Assembly (NCBI GenBank): GCA_902623995.1
Contig: CACNWE010000008.1
Coordinates: forward strand, 33,781-97,780
DNA length: 64,000 nucleotides
Source: an uncultured SAR116 cluster alpha proteobacterium
GTDB lineage: Bacteria; Pseudomonadota; Alphaproteobacteria; Puniceispirillales; Marisalimonadaceae
Direction of reading: 5' to 3'
Shown here: in pieces, positions 6,733 to 14,994 of the stretch
How the letters are laid out: the number at the start of each line of letters is the position of its first letter
How positions within the stretch are numbered: position 1 is the stretch's first letter
Notes under the pieces: generated by a model
What the model was told of the DNA's origin: nothing
The model's input: the letters and a program-made list of their open reading frames with translations, nothing else
Databases searched by the model: none
Translations under genes and position numbers: made by a program

Positions 6733-8853
6733 ATGAATTTGACAAATACATTAGCAACACAATTTTTTGCATCAGATAAATTAAAACCTTTCGGCTTACC
6801 TGTAGCTATTTTAATATTAATGGTTATGATGGTTATACCACTTCCCTCTATATTATTAGATGTTTTTTTTACAACAAATATTTTACTTTCATTATTAATA
6901 TTAATGGTCTGTATTCACACTTTTAGACCTTTAGATTTTTCAAGTTTTCCTACAGTTCTCTTATTCGCTACAATTTTAAGACTTGCTTTAAATGTAGCGT
7001 CTACCAGAATAGTTCTAAGCGCTGGCCATACTGGACCTGATGCAGCAGGCAAAGTTATTGAAGCTTTTGGAGAATTTGTTATTGCTGGGAATTATGTTGT
7101 TGGTATTTTTGTTTTTGCAATATTAATAATCATAAATTTAATAGTTATAACTAAAGGAGCAGGAAGAGTTTCTGAAGTTTCTGCAAGATTTACATTAGAT
7201 GCTATGCCCGGAAAACAGATGGCTATTGACGCCGACTTAAATGCAGGTCTTTTAACTAGCGAGGAAGCAAAACAAAGAAGAGATGACATTGCTAAAGAAG
7301 CAGATTTTTATGGTTCAATGGATGGTGCGTCAAAATTTGTAAAAGGCGATGCAATTGCTGGAATTTTAATTCTTCTAATTAATATAATTGGAGGTCTTGT
7401 AATAGGAATTGCTCAACATGATTTACCTGTTTCAGTTGCAGCTGAAAATTATATCATTTTATCTGTAGGTGATGGGTTGGTCGCTCAAATACCCTCTTTG
7501 CTGTTAGCAATAGCTACTGCTATTATAGTTACTAGAGTATCAACTAGCCAAGATTTATCAAAACAAATTGGTTCTCAAATAGGAGTAAAGCAAGCATGGT
7601 TGCCTAGCGCATGTGTTTTATTTCTTCTAGGTTTAATTCCTGGCATGCCAAACACACTATTTTTAATTGGCTCAGCTATAACTTTTATGGTTTGGTGGAT
7701 TCTTAGAAAAAATAATGAAAGTTTTGATAATGGTGACACGAAGGTTTCTGAACATAATAAGGATATTAAAAACACCGAAAATGAAGAAGATGAAAATACT
7801 ATATCTTTATCAGAAATTGCTGATAATTCTTCAATATCAATGCAACTAGGTTATGGACTAATACAACTTGTTGATGATGAAAATGATGGGCCATTAATTG
7901 CTAGAATAACAGGTGTTAGAAAACAAATTTCAAAAGAATTAGGTTTTATTGTACCTCAAGTAAGAATTAGAGATGATTTAACATTAGAAGCAAACCACTA
8001 TAGAATTAGAATTGGACAAGAAATTGTCGCAGAAGATAAAATTTTTCCTCAACTACTTTTAGCAATCCCAGGAGATAATGCTCAAACAAAAATTGAAGGA
8101 ACAAACGTTAAAGATCCAAGTTTCAACATGGACGCTACATGGATTGAGCCTCATCAACAAGCTAGAGCTGAAAATTTAGGATACATGGTAGTTGAACCTG
8201 AAGCTGTTATTGCAACTCATTTAAATCAAATTCTTTCTAAACAAGCCGCTGAATTACTTGGTCAAGATGATGTTCAATTGCTTTTGGACAATCTAGCAAA
8301 AACATCACCACAACTGGTATCTTCAACTGTGCCTAAATTAGTTCCATTAAATATTCTTACAACAATACTAAAAACCTTACTTGCTGAAAAAATGCCAATA
8401 AGTGATCTAAAACGTATATTAGAGGTTTTAGCAAGTCAAAATGTTAAAAACATGACACCAATAGAATTAGCAGAAGCAATAAGACCAACAATTTCAGGGT
8501 TATTAATACAACAAATTGCACCCTTAAATAGTGCTCTTCCAATAATAACATTCTCTGCTGATTTAGAACAACTTATAGTAAATGTGGCGAAGCAAACAGG
8601 AGCAAATGGCCTGATACTAGAAGCTAATCTTATTCAAAAGATAGTCTCAGCTATAAATACAGTTACGGAAAAAATGCAAAGTGAAAATAGAAAGGCTGTA
8701 ATGATTACAGCACCTGTAATTAGACGAGATTTATCTCATATGCTCAGACAACATATTCCATCATTAGATGTCCTTTCATTTACTGAATTGCCAGATAACA
8801 AAAAAATAGAGGTAGTTGCAAACATTGGCTCAGAAGATGAAGAAAAAAATTAA
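6733..8853 (+). CDS. flhA: Flagellar type III export gate protein FlhA
   Basis: FlhA is the large inner-membrane component of the flagellar export apparatus; its cytoplasmic domain forms a nonameric ring that docks substrate-chaperone complexes. The 706-residue length is normal. About eight membrane helices occupy residues 20-325. The FHIPEP-family signature RILRLALNVASTRIVL-type segment (here LRLALNVASTRIVLSAG) is at about residues 82-98, and the conserved loop GRVSEVSARFTLDAMPGKQM at about 143-162. The C-terminal cytoplasmic domain includes VIRRDLSHMLRQHIPSLDVL. An AAGGAG ribosome site precedes the ATG. It leads the flhA-flhF-flhG-fliA operon. Confidence 0.98.
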   Translation: MNLTNTLATQFFASDKLKPFGLPVAILILMVMMVIPLPSILLDVFFTTNILLSLLILMVCIHTFRPLDFSSFPTVLLFATILRLALNVASTRIVLSAGHTGPDAAGKVIEAFGEFVIAGNYVVGIFVFAILIIINLIVITKGAGRVSEVSARFTLDAMPGKQMAIDADLNAGLLTSEEAKQRRDDIAKEADFYGSMDGASKFVKGDAIAGILILLINIIGGLVIGIAQHDLPVSVAAENYIILSVGDGLVAQIPSLLLAIATAIIVTRVSTSQDLSKQIGSQIGVKQAWLPSACVLFLLGLIPGMPNTLFLIGSAITFMVWWILRKNNESFDNGDTKVSEHNKDIKNTENEEDENTISLSEIADNSSISMQLGYGLIQLVDDENDGPLIARITGVRKQISKELGFIVPQVRIRDDLTLEANHYRIRIGQEIVAEDKIFPQLLLAIPGDNAQTKIEGTNVKDPSFNMDATWIEPHQQARAENLGYMVVEPEAVIATHLNQILSKQAAELLGQDDVQLLLDNLAKTSPQLVSSTVPKLVPLNILTTILKTLLAEKMPISDLKRILEVLASQNVKNMTPIELAEAIRPTISGLLIQQIAPLNSALPIITFSADLEQLIVNVAKQTGANGLILEANLIQKIVSAINTVTEKMQSENRKAVMITAPVIRRDLSHMLRQHIPSLDVLSFTELPDNKKIEVVANIGSEDEEKN

Positions 8854-8880
8854 ATTTATTAAAAAATCACGGAGAAAAAA

Positions 8881-10095
8881 ATGACACAGCATAAAGTAGT
8901 TGCAGAAGACAGTTTATCAGCAATGGATGAAATATCAAGAGTACTTGGGAAAGAAGCTGTAATATTAAACACTCAGAAAGTGAATGGAAAAATTGAAATT
9001 TTGGGATCTAATAATATTGAAGATATAGCTTCTTCTAATGCAAAGAAGATAAATAAACAAAAAAGTAATTTTAGTCGCTTATTTACAAATCAAGCTTTAG
9101 AAAAAGATAATCAGGCTAGAAGATATAATACAATTTTACAAAATCAAAATATAAAAAGTGATTTAAACTTACATAATCTAAATGAAACTAAAACTGATCT
9201 TAAAGAGGTTAAGAGTGATAATTTTGATAAAAAATTTGTTGATATTGGAACTTTTGAAACATTTTCAAATAAATTAGAAAACATGCTAAAAAACATGATT
9301 ATCTCAGATATAGACGATTACAGTAAAGATAAAAATAATTCATTAACAATTGATTTATTGAAAAAAGGATTTTCAAAAAAAGTTATATCTGAGTTTCAAG
9401 AAAAAATAATTAACAATAAAGAAATTTCAGATTTGGAATTAATTTTTTATCACCATTTAGCAAAAAAATTAATTTTTCCTTATGAGGATCAGATCAAAAA
9501 CTCAAATGTTCTGTTTTTGAACGGTCCATCTGGCTCAGGGAAAACAACCTTATGCGCAAAGATTGCTTCATATATTTTGGATAATTTACTTTCTACAAAC
9601 GAAAAACATAAATTATCAATCATAAATTTTGGTCCAAAATCCTCAGACTATTCTGAACTTTTAAATTTTGGAAAGTTATTAAATTTAAATGTAGCATCAG
9701 TTTCATCATTGGACGATTTAATTCAATATATTGAAGAAAATAGAATTAAAACCAAATTAATAATCGATGTATCACAAGAATATAAAAATTTATCAGGATA
9801 TTTAGATTATTTAGAAAAAATAGCTCGAAATGAGAAGTGTTCTAATTTATTGACCATACCTGCAAGTTCTAATAAAAATATGATCAATTCAATTATGAAT
9901 TTTTATAAAAATTCATTTCCTACAATGGTGCTTACAAAATTGGACGAATCACATATAAGTGCAGAAGAGTTATCAATTTTGGCAGAATTAAATTGTAAAA
10001 TTGGTATTTTATCAGGTTCAAGATCAATTATCGGTTCAATAGCTTTTGCTAAAAGTGAAGTTTTGGCACAATATATGAAAGACATTAGTATATAA
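8881..10095 (+). CDS. flhF: Flagellar GTPase FlhF (SRP54-type)
   Basis: FlhF is an SRP-family GTPase that marks the cell pole for flagellum assembly and sets position and number together with FlhG. The 404-residue product starts with the short FlhF N-terminus (SLSAMDEISRVLGKEAVILN), then a long low-complexity charged region. The NG GTPase domain runs from about residue 205: P-loop VLFLNGPSGSGKTTLCAKI, a weak G3 (LIIDVSQEY) and G4 TKLDE (residues 355-359). The G3 DTAGR motif is not recognisable and reads IDVSQE, so GTP hydrolysis may be altered. It lies 27 bases after flhA with GGAG before the ATG. Confidence 0.92.
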   Translation: MTQHKVVAEDSLSAMDEISRVLGKEAVILNTQKVNGKIEILGSNNIEDIASSNAKKINKQKSNFSRLFTNQALEKDNQARRYNTILQNQNIKSDLNLHNLNETKTDLKEVKSDNFDKKFVDIGTFETFSNKLENMLKNMIISDIDDYSKDKNNSLTIDLLKKGFSKKVISEFQEKIINNKEISDLELIFYHHLAKKLIFPYEDQIKNSNVLFLNGPSGSGKTTLCAKIASYILDNLLSTNEKHKLSIINFGPKSSDYSELLNFGKLLNLNVASVSSLDDLIQYIEENRIKTKLIIDVSQEYKNLSGYLDYLEKIARNEKCSNLLTIPASSNKNMINSIMNFYKNSFPTMVLTKLDESHISAEELSILAELNCKIGILSGSRSIIGSIAFAKSEVLAQYMKDISI

Positions 10096-10115
10096 ATTAA
10101 TAATTAGGATTATTT

Positions 10116-10892
10116 ATGACTGCAACAATAGCTATAACTTCTGGAAAAGGAGGAGTAGGTAAAACTACAGTAGCCGTTAATCTTGCTTTGAGCCTAGCTC
10201 TACAAAATAAAGAAACGCTTCTTTTAGATGCTGATTTAGGAATGGCGAATGCACATATTCTGCTTGGGATAAATCCAAAATATTCCTTAGATGACTTTGT
10301 TACTGGTAATTTGTCAATTGATAAAGTAATTACAACTATAAATGGGAGCTTAAAATTTGTATCAGGTGGTAACGCAATAAATAACCTATTAAATTTAAGT
10401 GATCTTGAGCGTCATAAAATTATCAAAAGTTTTAATGATCTCAAAAAGAAACCTGAATTCATGTTAATTGATGTTGGCGCTGGTGCAGAATCTTCATCGA
10501 TGACATTTATGGCATCAGCAGACAAAATAATAGTCGTTATTACAGGGGAACCTACAAGTTTCATTGATGCATACACTTTAATAAAAACTTCTTTTTTAGA
10601 TTATAAAATGAATAATTTTGGAATTATTATAAATATGGCATCATCACCAATGCAAGCCAAATTAAATTTTGACAAATTTCAATCAATTACTCAAAAGTTT
10701 TTAGATGTTAACTTAAAATACGTTGGACAAATTCCAAACTCACAAAGAATTAGAAACTCAATTATTTCAAGGACAGCAGTAGTTTCTTCAAAAAATAATA
10801 ATATTGAAACTAAAGCTTTCTATGAACTTTCTTCCGAAATATTGCTCGTTGAGACTAATAAAACTGGTTCAATTAAATTTTTTGATAATTAA
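10116..10892 (+). CDS. flhG: MinD/ParA-family flagellar number regulator FlhG (FleN)
   Basis: FlhG is a membrane-associated ATPase that limits flagellar number and acts with FlhF. The 258-residue protein begins with the deviant Walker A ITSGKGGVGKTTVAVNLALS (residues 7-26), followed by LLLDADLGMANAHILLGINP, the MinD-type A' region, and a Walker B LIDVGAGAES. That is the FlhG/FleN pattern. It lies between flhF and fliA with about 20-base gaps, the classic polar-flagellum order. FleN also restrains a sigma-54 activator in Pseudomonas; whether that applies here is not visible, although sigma-54 promoters are present. Confidence 0.93.
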   Translation: MTATIAITSGKGGVGKTTVAVNLALSLALQNKETLLLDADLGMANAHILLGINPKYSLDDFVTGNLSIDKVITTINGSLKFVSGGNAINNLLNLSDLERHKIIKSFNDLKKKPEFMLIDVGAGAESSSMTFMASADKIIVVITGEPTSFIDAYTLIKTSFLDYKMNNFGIIINMASSPMQAKLNFDKFQSITQKFLDVNLKYVGQIPNSQRIRNSIISRTAVVSSKNNNIETKAFYELSSEILLVETNKTGSIKFFDN

Positions 10893-10913
10893 AATAATTA
10901 TGAAAGTATCAAT

Positions 10914-11618
10914 ATGAACAATTATTCAAAAATTATTAAGCCAAACATTAATCAATTAATTAATGATAATACAAATTTAGTCAAAAAAATTTCGTGGCAT
11001 TTGCACGGACGAGTAAATGCTATTGTTGACATTGAAGATATAATTCAAATAGGGATGCTAGGCTTAATTTCAGCTGCGCAAAATTATGTACCTCAACAAA
11101 AGGCCTCTTTTGCTGCATATGCAAGTATAAGAATTAAAGGTGAAATTTTAGATTATTTGAGAAAAAGTTCTAATTTGGATAGAACAACAATCTTAATTAA
11201 AAAAAATTCAGAAAAAGCAATTAATCATTTAAGAAATAAATTAGGACGAGAACCCTATCAAAATGAGATAGCTAATGAGCTTGGCATGTCGTCTCAAAAA
11301 TATCTAGAATGGTCTCACGCATTTGAAGCAAGTGTTATTAAAAGTTTAGAAGATTCATATGACGATTATTCTAATTGGTTTGTTACAAACGATTTAAATC
11401 CTGAAGAACAAGTGAATGATGCAGAACTAAGAGATAATTTAAAAGAAGCTTTAAAAACATTAGAAGGTAAAGAAGCTCTTGTTATACAATTATATTTTGT
11501 AGAAGAATTAAATATTTATGAAATTGCTGAAGTTATGGAAGTTACGACTGGAAGAGTATCCCAAATTAAAACCTCTGCTATAAAAAGAATTAGAGATCAA
11601 CTTAAAAAAGACAATTAA
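10914..11618 (+). CDS. fliA: Flagellar sigma factor FliA (sigma-28)
   Basis: FliA directs RNA polymerase to late flagellar promoters such as flagellin and motor genes and is held inactive by FlgM. The 234-residue protein has sigma region 2 (DIIQIGMLGLISAAQNYVPQ, then SFAAYASIRIKGEILDYLR), region 3 (KLGREPYQNEIANELGMSSQ) and region 4 (ALVIQLYFVEELNIYEIAEV, then VTTGRVSQIKTSAIKRIRDQ). Length and absence of region 1.1 fit sigma-28. It is the fourth gene of the flhA operon. FliA/FlgM regulation is uncommon in well-studied alphaproteobacteria, which makes its presence informative. Confidence 0.95.
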   Translation: MNNYSKIIKPNINQLINDNTNLVKKISWHLHGRVNAIVDIEDIIQIGMLGLISAAQNYVPQQKASFAAYASIRIKGEILDYLRKSSNLDRTTILIKKNSEKAINHLRNKLGREPYQNEIANELGMSSQKYLEWSHAFEASVIKSLEDSYDDYSNWFVTNDLNPEEQVNDAELRDNLKEALKTLEGKEALVIQLYFVEELNIYEIAEVMEVTTGRVSQIKTSAIKRIRDQLKKDN

Positions 11619-11625
11619 TTTTATA

Positions 11626-12006
11626 ATGCAAAAATTAGAAATGCTAATAAAGACAGTAGATGCGCATTATGACAGCAAGCATCAAATACAATGTTTTTAT
11701 TTATCGTGTAGTCTTCTTAATATTGCCAGAGGTACTTGTAATCTAATGATTGTTAATGATAAAAGCAATTTTCAAAATAAAATTACAATAAAATATGAAA
11801 GAGCAGTAATGTCTGGCTCAATACGAGTAAAAGACGATTATTTCAATACATTGGGAAAACAATTATCAATAAAGAATGAACGACCAGCTAGGTTGGAATT
11901 AATAATTAATGATAAATTAAATATTAACAAGAATGGTATATTGTTTCTTGAAAAAGAATTAATTACAGAAGTATTAGATTATAAATTTTTTATTCCTTTG
12001 TTATAA
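11626..12006 (+). CDS. Uncharacterised protein ending the flhA-fliA operon
   Basis: I do not recognise this 126-residue protein. It starts 8 bases after fliA and is therefore likely cotranscribed with the flagellar genes. It has no signal peptide or membrane helix. Predicted structure is mostly beta in the middle (NKITIKYERAVMSGSIRVKD) with a short hydrophobic C-terminal strand (VLDYKFFIPLL). Two Cys near residues 23 and 30 occur in the segment IQCFYLSCSLLNIARGTC. It converges on the hook/rod-type gene 14 bases away. A motility role is suggested only by position. Confidence 0.55.
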   Translation: MQKLEMLIKTVDAHYDSKHQIQCFYLSCSLLNIARGTCNLMIVNDKSNFQNKITIKYERAVMSGSIRVKDDYFNTLGKQLSIKNERPARLELIINDKLNINKNGILFLEKELITEVLDYKFFIPLL

Positions 12007-12019
12007 GAAAATTATACTA

Positions 12020-12823
12020 TTACCCATCAATTAATCTTTTTGTGACATCAACTTCCGTCTGAAGAAGCCTAGAAACACCTGAAAATGCTTGTTGTGCTTT
12101 GAGCATAGTAATCATCTCAGAGGTAATGTCTACGTTAGATCTTTCTAAATTTCCAGATTCAATTTTGCCAAATGCATTATTCATCGGAATGCCAAAATTT
12201 GGCAGTCCTGATTTTGCATTAATTTGATAACGATTATTGCCAACCTGTCTCAATCCAGTTTCATTAGGAAATGAAGCAAGAATAAAATTTCCAATAATTA
12301 CTTCTTCGTCAAGTCCATAAGTGGCGGTAATTTTACCTTTTGAATTTACATTTATATTTGATATTAATGATATGCTTTGATCTTCATTTGTTTTTTGGGG
12401 AGGTATGATTAAATTTTTTAAAACCTCATTATCTTGACCAAGATAACCCATTACTTTTAATCCATCATTAGTAACCACTTCTCCTGTTGCAGTTAAATTA
12501 AATGAGCCATCTCGTGTAAAATAAGGGGTTTCAATATTATCTTCATGAATAACTGGGAAAAATCCTAATCCTGTTATAGCTAAGTCTAAAGCACCATTGG
12601 TTGTCTTCAGTGATCCCTGGCTCATCTGCAAAAGTGGATCATTAATACCAACACCTTGGCCAGTAAATTTATTGGGAGACGATGATCTATCTTTTGAGTA
12701 AATATGTTCAAAATTTGTTTTACTCTTTTTGAATGCTGTACTATTTACATTTGCAATATTATTTGAAACTATCCCAATTTCTTTAGTGTTTGCATTGAGG
12801 GCGCTTTTTAAAATTGATAACAT
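12020..12823 (-). CDS. Flagellar hook-basal body protein (FlgE/FlgF/FlgG family)
   Basis: The 267-residue axial protein has the N-terminal rod/hook signature (EIGIVSNNIANVNSTAFKKS), the mid-domain GSLKTTNGALDLAITGLGFF with YFTRDGSFNLTATGEVVTND, and the C-terminal GNLERSNVDITSEMITMLKA ending. The length fits distal rod proteins FlgF or FlgG (about 250-265), while GQGVGINDPLL and the SNVDITSEM tail look hook-like. I cannot decide between FlgF, FlgG and a short second FlgE. It is a single-gene unit with its own sigma-54 promoter upstream and converges on the fliA operon. Confidence 0.85.
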   Translation of the reverse strand: MLSILKSALNANTKEIGIVSNNIANVNSTAFKKSKTNFEHIYSKDRSSSPNKFTGQGVGINDPLLQMSQGSLKTTNGALDLAITGLGFFPVIHEDNIETPYFTRDGSFNLTATGEVVTNDGLKVMGYLGQDNEVLKNLIIPPQKTNEDQSISLISNINVNSKGKITATYGLDEEVIIGNFILASFPNETGLRQVGNNRYQINAKSGLPNFGIPMNNAFGKIESGNLERSNVDITSEMITMLKAQQAFSGVSRLLQTEVDVTKRLIDG

Positions 12824-12849
12824 TTCAGATCTCCTGTTTCTTTTTTTGG

Positions 12850-12866
12850 AGCAAAATTTATGCCAT
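12850..12866 (-). promoter_or_regulatory. Sigma-54 promoter for the hook/rod-type gene at 12020
   Basis: The minus strand reads ATGGCATAAATTTTGCT, with the GG/GC elements in the correct phase; only the base before TGGCA departs from consensus. The expected start is near 12839, about 16 bases before the ATG at 12823, and the leader contains an AGGAGAT ribosome site. This is the fourth flagellar sigma-54 site of the window. Confidence 0.72.
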
Positions 12867-12960
12867 TGACTTTATATTAAATAAAATTTTATAAACATAT
12901 TGCTAATATTAACGTATTTGTATTTAATATAATCCAATTAGAATCTGGAGTTTTAGTCAA

Positions 12961-13359
12961 ATGAGTGTTTCATCTAAAAGTACAGATTTGGTTAAATTCA
13001 ATGAAAAAAAATCCAAACTTCCTATAAAGTTTAATCCAAATGAAGTAAATCAAGCACTAGAATTAGTTGATAAAGACCTAATACTAAAAAATAGAGAAGA
13101 GGTTAAAAAATATTTACCAGATATTTTAGGTAGAGTTTTAGCTAGAATATGGATTGATAAACCATTTAAAGAAAGCTTCAAATCAAATCCTAGACAAGTT
13201 CTTAATGATAATGGTGTTTTTTTGCCTGATGATATGATATTGGAATTTCAAAAACCAAATTCTGATAGACCAAAAATCATAGTGTATGAAAAAAAGAAAG
13301 ATTCTAATTTTAAAATAAGAGTTGTTCAATTACAGTTGGTAATGTTAGCGGGAAGATAA
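12961..13359 (+). CDS. NHLP (nitrile-hydratase-alpha-like leader) domain protein
   Basis: The 132-residue product has an N-terminal extension (residues 1-52). A domain at about 57-110 follows, reading LGRVLARIWIDKPFKESFKS, NPRQVLNDNGVFLPDDMILE, then PKIIVYE. The order Ala-Arg-x-Trp-x-Asp-x-x-Phe, Asn-Pro, Gly-x-x-Leu-Pro is the hallmark of nitrile hydratase alpha-like leader peptides used by some RiPP precursors. The remaining tail (FKIRVVQLQLVMLAGR) has no Cys, Ser or Thr and no double-Gly cleavage site, so an ordinary lanthipeptide or thiazole core is not visible. An ATG preceded by TGGAG supports the start. It may be a stand-alone domain rather than a precursor. No maturase is nearby. Confidence 0.62.
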   Translation: MSVSSKSTDLVKFNEKKSKLPIKFNPNEVNQALELVDKDLILKNREEVKKYLPDILGRVLARIWIDKPFKESFKSNPRQVLNDNGVFLPDDMILEFQKPNSDRPKIIVYEKKKDSNFKIRVVQLQLVMLAGR

Positions 13360-13391
13360 TAGTTTTTATTTTTTAAAGAATTTTAAAATTT

Positions 13392-13991
13392 ATGAATAAA
13401 TTATTAAAAATTTTTATTATATATCTTTTGTTTGTTCCTTCTCATTTAATAGCTAATGAAAAAAAACAAAGTCTCCAAAATATTTATACACTTTTACAAG
13501 AAAAAAAATTTGAAGAAGGAATAAAAAATTTACAAATTTTATCAGAACAGAATGATATAAATGCTCAACTACTATATTCTAAAATTTTATTTTCTGGAGA
13601 CTTAACACCACAAGATTTTGAAAACTCATACTTTTGGGGATTTTCTGCACTACTTGGAGGGCTAAAAAAATCATCTAGTATTTTAGAAAAATTAAATGAA
13701 TATTTAACAGAAGAACAAATAAGTGAGATTACAAATAAACTTAGAGATTTTTTGGAAAAAAGAGCGTTTGCAAAAGATAAAAAGGCAATTATTCAAATTG
13801 CAAAAATATACGAAAACTTTACTGACCCCGCAGATTTAGTTAATGCATACACTTGGTATAACATAGCTGTGGCTCAAGGAATCAAAACTGCAAAACTTAA
13901 AAGAGATGAAATTTTAGATAATCTAAATGAAAAAGATTTACTTGATGCTCAATCTTTATCGATTAAGCTATTTAAAAAAATTAATAATTAA
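13392..13991 (+). CDS. Secreted Sel1-repeat protein
   Basis: The 199-residue protein has a signal peptide (residues 1-21, ending HLIA-NE). Sel1/TPR-like helical repeats follow, with LLQEKKFEEGIKNLQILSEQ, INAQLLYSKILFSGDLTPQD and a clear terminal repeat DLVNAYTWYNIAVAQGIKTA. Sel1 repeats build a solenoid for protein binding; here it would lie in the periplasm. It starts 32 bases after the NHLP-domain gene and runs into a tiny gene with almost no gap, so it is likely part of a four-gene operon. The partner is unknown. Confidence 0.72.
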   Translation: MNKLLKIFIIYLLFVPSHLIANEKKQSLQNIYTLLQEKKFEEGIKNLQILSEQNDINAQLLYSKILFSGDLTPQDFENSYFWGFSALLGGLKKSSSILEKLNEYLTEEQISEITNKLRDFLEKRAFAKDKKAIIQIAKIYENFTDPADLVNAYTWYNIAVAQGIKTAKLKRDEILDNLNEKDLLDAQSLSIKLFKKINN

Positions 13992-14002
13992 TGGAGTTTT
14001 TC

Positions 14003-14206
14003 ATGAAATATAAAGTTCATTGGTTAATTGACGGTCTAGTGGAGATAGATGCTAATGATGTTGATACAGCAGAGAGTGTAATCAAAAATAAAATCGAACG
14101 TTTTATAAAGAATAATGCAATATTTTTTGATGATGTGGGAGCTAAAGCTGTACAAGGTCAAGCTTATTTGCCGGGATCTGACGAAAAAAATAATGGAGAA
14201 GCTTAA
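14003..14206 (+). CDS. Small uncharacterised protein in the Sel1 operon
   Basis: A 67-residue cytoplasmic-looking protein starts at the ATG at 14003, which has GGAG five to six bases before it. An earlier in-frame ATG at 13991 would overlap that site and is less likely. The sequence (KYKVHWLIDGLVEIDANDVD, then AESVIKNKIERFI) suggests a beta-hairpin followed by a helix, a small alpha/beta fold common in alphaproteobacterial hypothetical proteins. The acidic tail PGSDEKNNGEA is probably disordered. It directly follows the Sel1 gene and is followed without a gap by a secreted protein. I do not know its function. Confidence 0.55.
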   Translation: MKYKVHWLIDGLVEIDANDVDTAESVIKNKIERFIKNNAIFFDDVGAKAVQGQAYLPGSDEKNNGEA

Positions 14207-14500
14207 TTGTTTAATGTAAAAAATATTTTCTTTTTAAATACTATGGTAATTTTTTTAAGTATTTGCGTAACATCATCTTATTCTAAAGGAAAAATTTATG
14301 GACAATCTAAAACTTTATCTAAGGAATATATAAAATATGAAAATTGTAGACTTAGAAAAACAGAGATTAATATGAAAGATGGTGTAAAAGATGGATATAA
14401 ATGCATATTTAAAAGACAGGGTAAAGGAAAAGATGTTACCGTTTTTCAACCTTCACCAATATGCCAAAAATCATTTAAATGTAAAACCGAGATACAATAA
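14207..14500 (+). CDS. Small secreted cysteine-containing protein (TTG start)
   Basis: The 97-residue product has a signal peptide MFNVKNIFFLNTMVIFLSIC (cleaved near SSYS-KG). A basic mature domain follows with four cysteines (contexts ENCRL, YKCIF, PICQK and FKCKT), which could form two disulfides in the periplasm. The TTG start lies immediately after the previous stop codon and 8 bases after GGAG. The next ATG, at 14243, would remove the positive end of the signal. It is the last gene of the NHLP/Sel1 cluster. No known family is recognised. Confidence 0.55.
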   Translation: MFNVKNIFFLNTMVIFLSICVTSSYSKGKIYGQSKTLSKEYIKYENCRLRKTEINMKDGVKDGYKCIFKRQGKGKDVTVFQPSPICQKSFKCKTEIQ

Positions 14501-14629
14501 AGAATTTTCTTAATACAATATATTATTATTTTAAAAAAAATAACTACTATATATTGTTTAATTTAAAAAAAATTGTAATAATTTCAATTATTTATAGCCA
14601 AAATCTATATTTTTTTTTAATATCTATTC

Positions 14630-14980
14630 ATGGATAATTATGAAATAAATATATTAAGAAGAGGTGGAAACTGGAAAAAAGTTAAGCCTGGTGACTTAAC
14701 TATTGATGAAATTAATAAAGAGTCAAAAGAAGAATATGAGCTAAATGATATGGTTTTACAACAAGATATTCTCACTTACGTGAATAAGGTTGACTCAATT
14801 ATTACCAAAATAGAAGCTTTAGAAACTGAAAAAAATAAATTAAAAGACGAACTTAAAATATGTGAAGATGAATTTTTAATGAAAAAGAAACTTGCTGAAG
14901 ATGAGATTGATAAAATTTCTCAAGAAAAAGAAATCATTGAAAAAACAATAAACGTAATTAAAAATTTAAAAAGTTTTTAA
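14630..14980 (+). CDS. Coiled-coil protein upstream of ParA-like ATPase
   Basis: The 116-residue protein has a short N-terminal head (NILRRGGNWKKVKPGDLTID). From about residue 45 it becomes continuous charged coiled coil (VNKVDSIITKIEALETEKNK, then KKKLAEDEIDKISQEKEIIE) to the end. It is soluble, with no signal sequence. The ParA-like gene starts 14 bases downstream, so they form a pair. Small coiled-coil proteins next to ParA-type ATPases often act as adaptors or ATPase stimulators (ParB-, McdB- or ParP-like roles). Which applies here is not shown by the sequence. Confidence 0.6.
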   Translation: MDNYEINILRRGGNWKKVKPGDLTIDEINKESKEEYELNDMVLQQDILTYVNKVDSIITKIEALETEKNKLKDELKICEDEFLMKKKLAEDEIDKISQEKEIIEKTINVIKNLKSF

Positions 14981-14994
14981 TTTGGAGAATTAAA

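Noticed and set aside
14515..14557. ACAATATAT/ATATATTGT inverted repeat between 14501 and 14629
   Set aside because: Weak AT-only 9-bp stem with a 25-base loop; no T run and no clear function. The gap shows nothing else of note.
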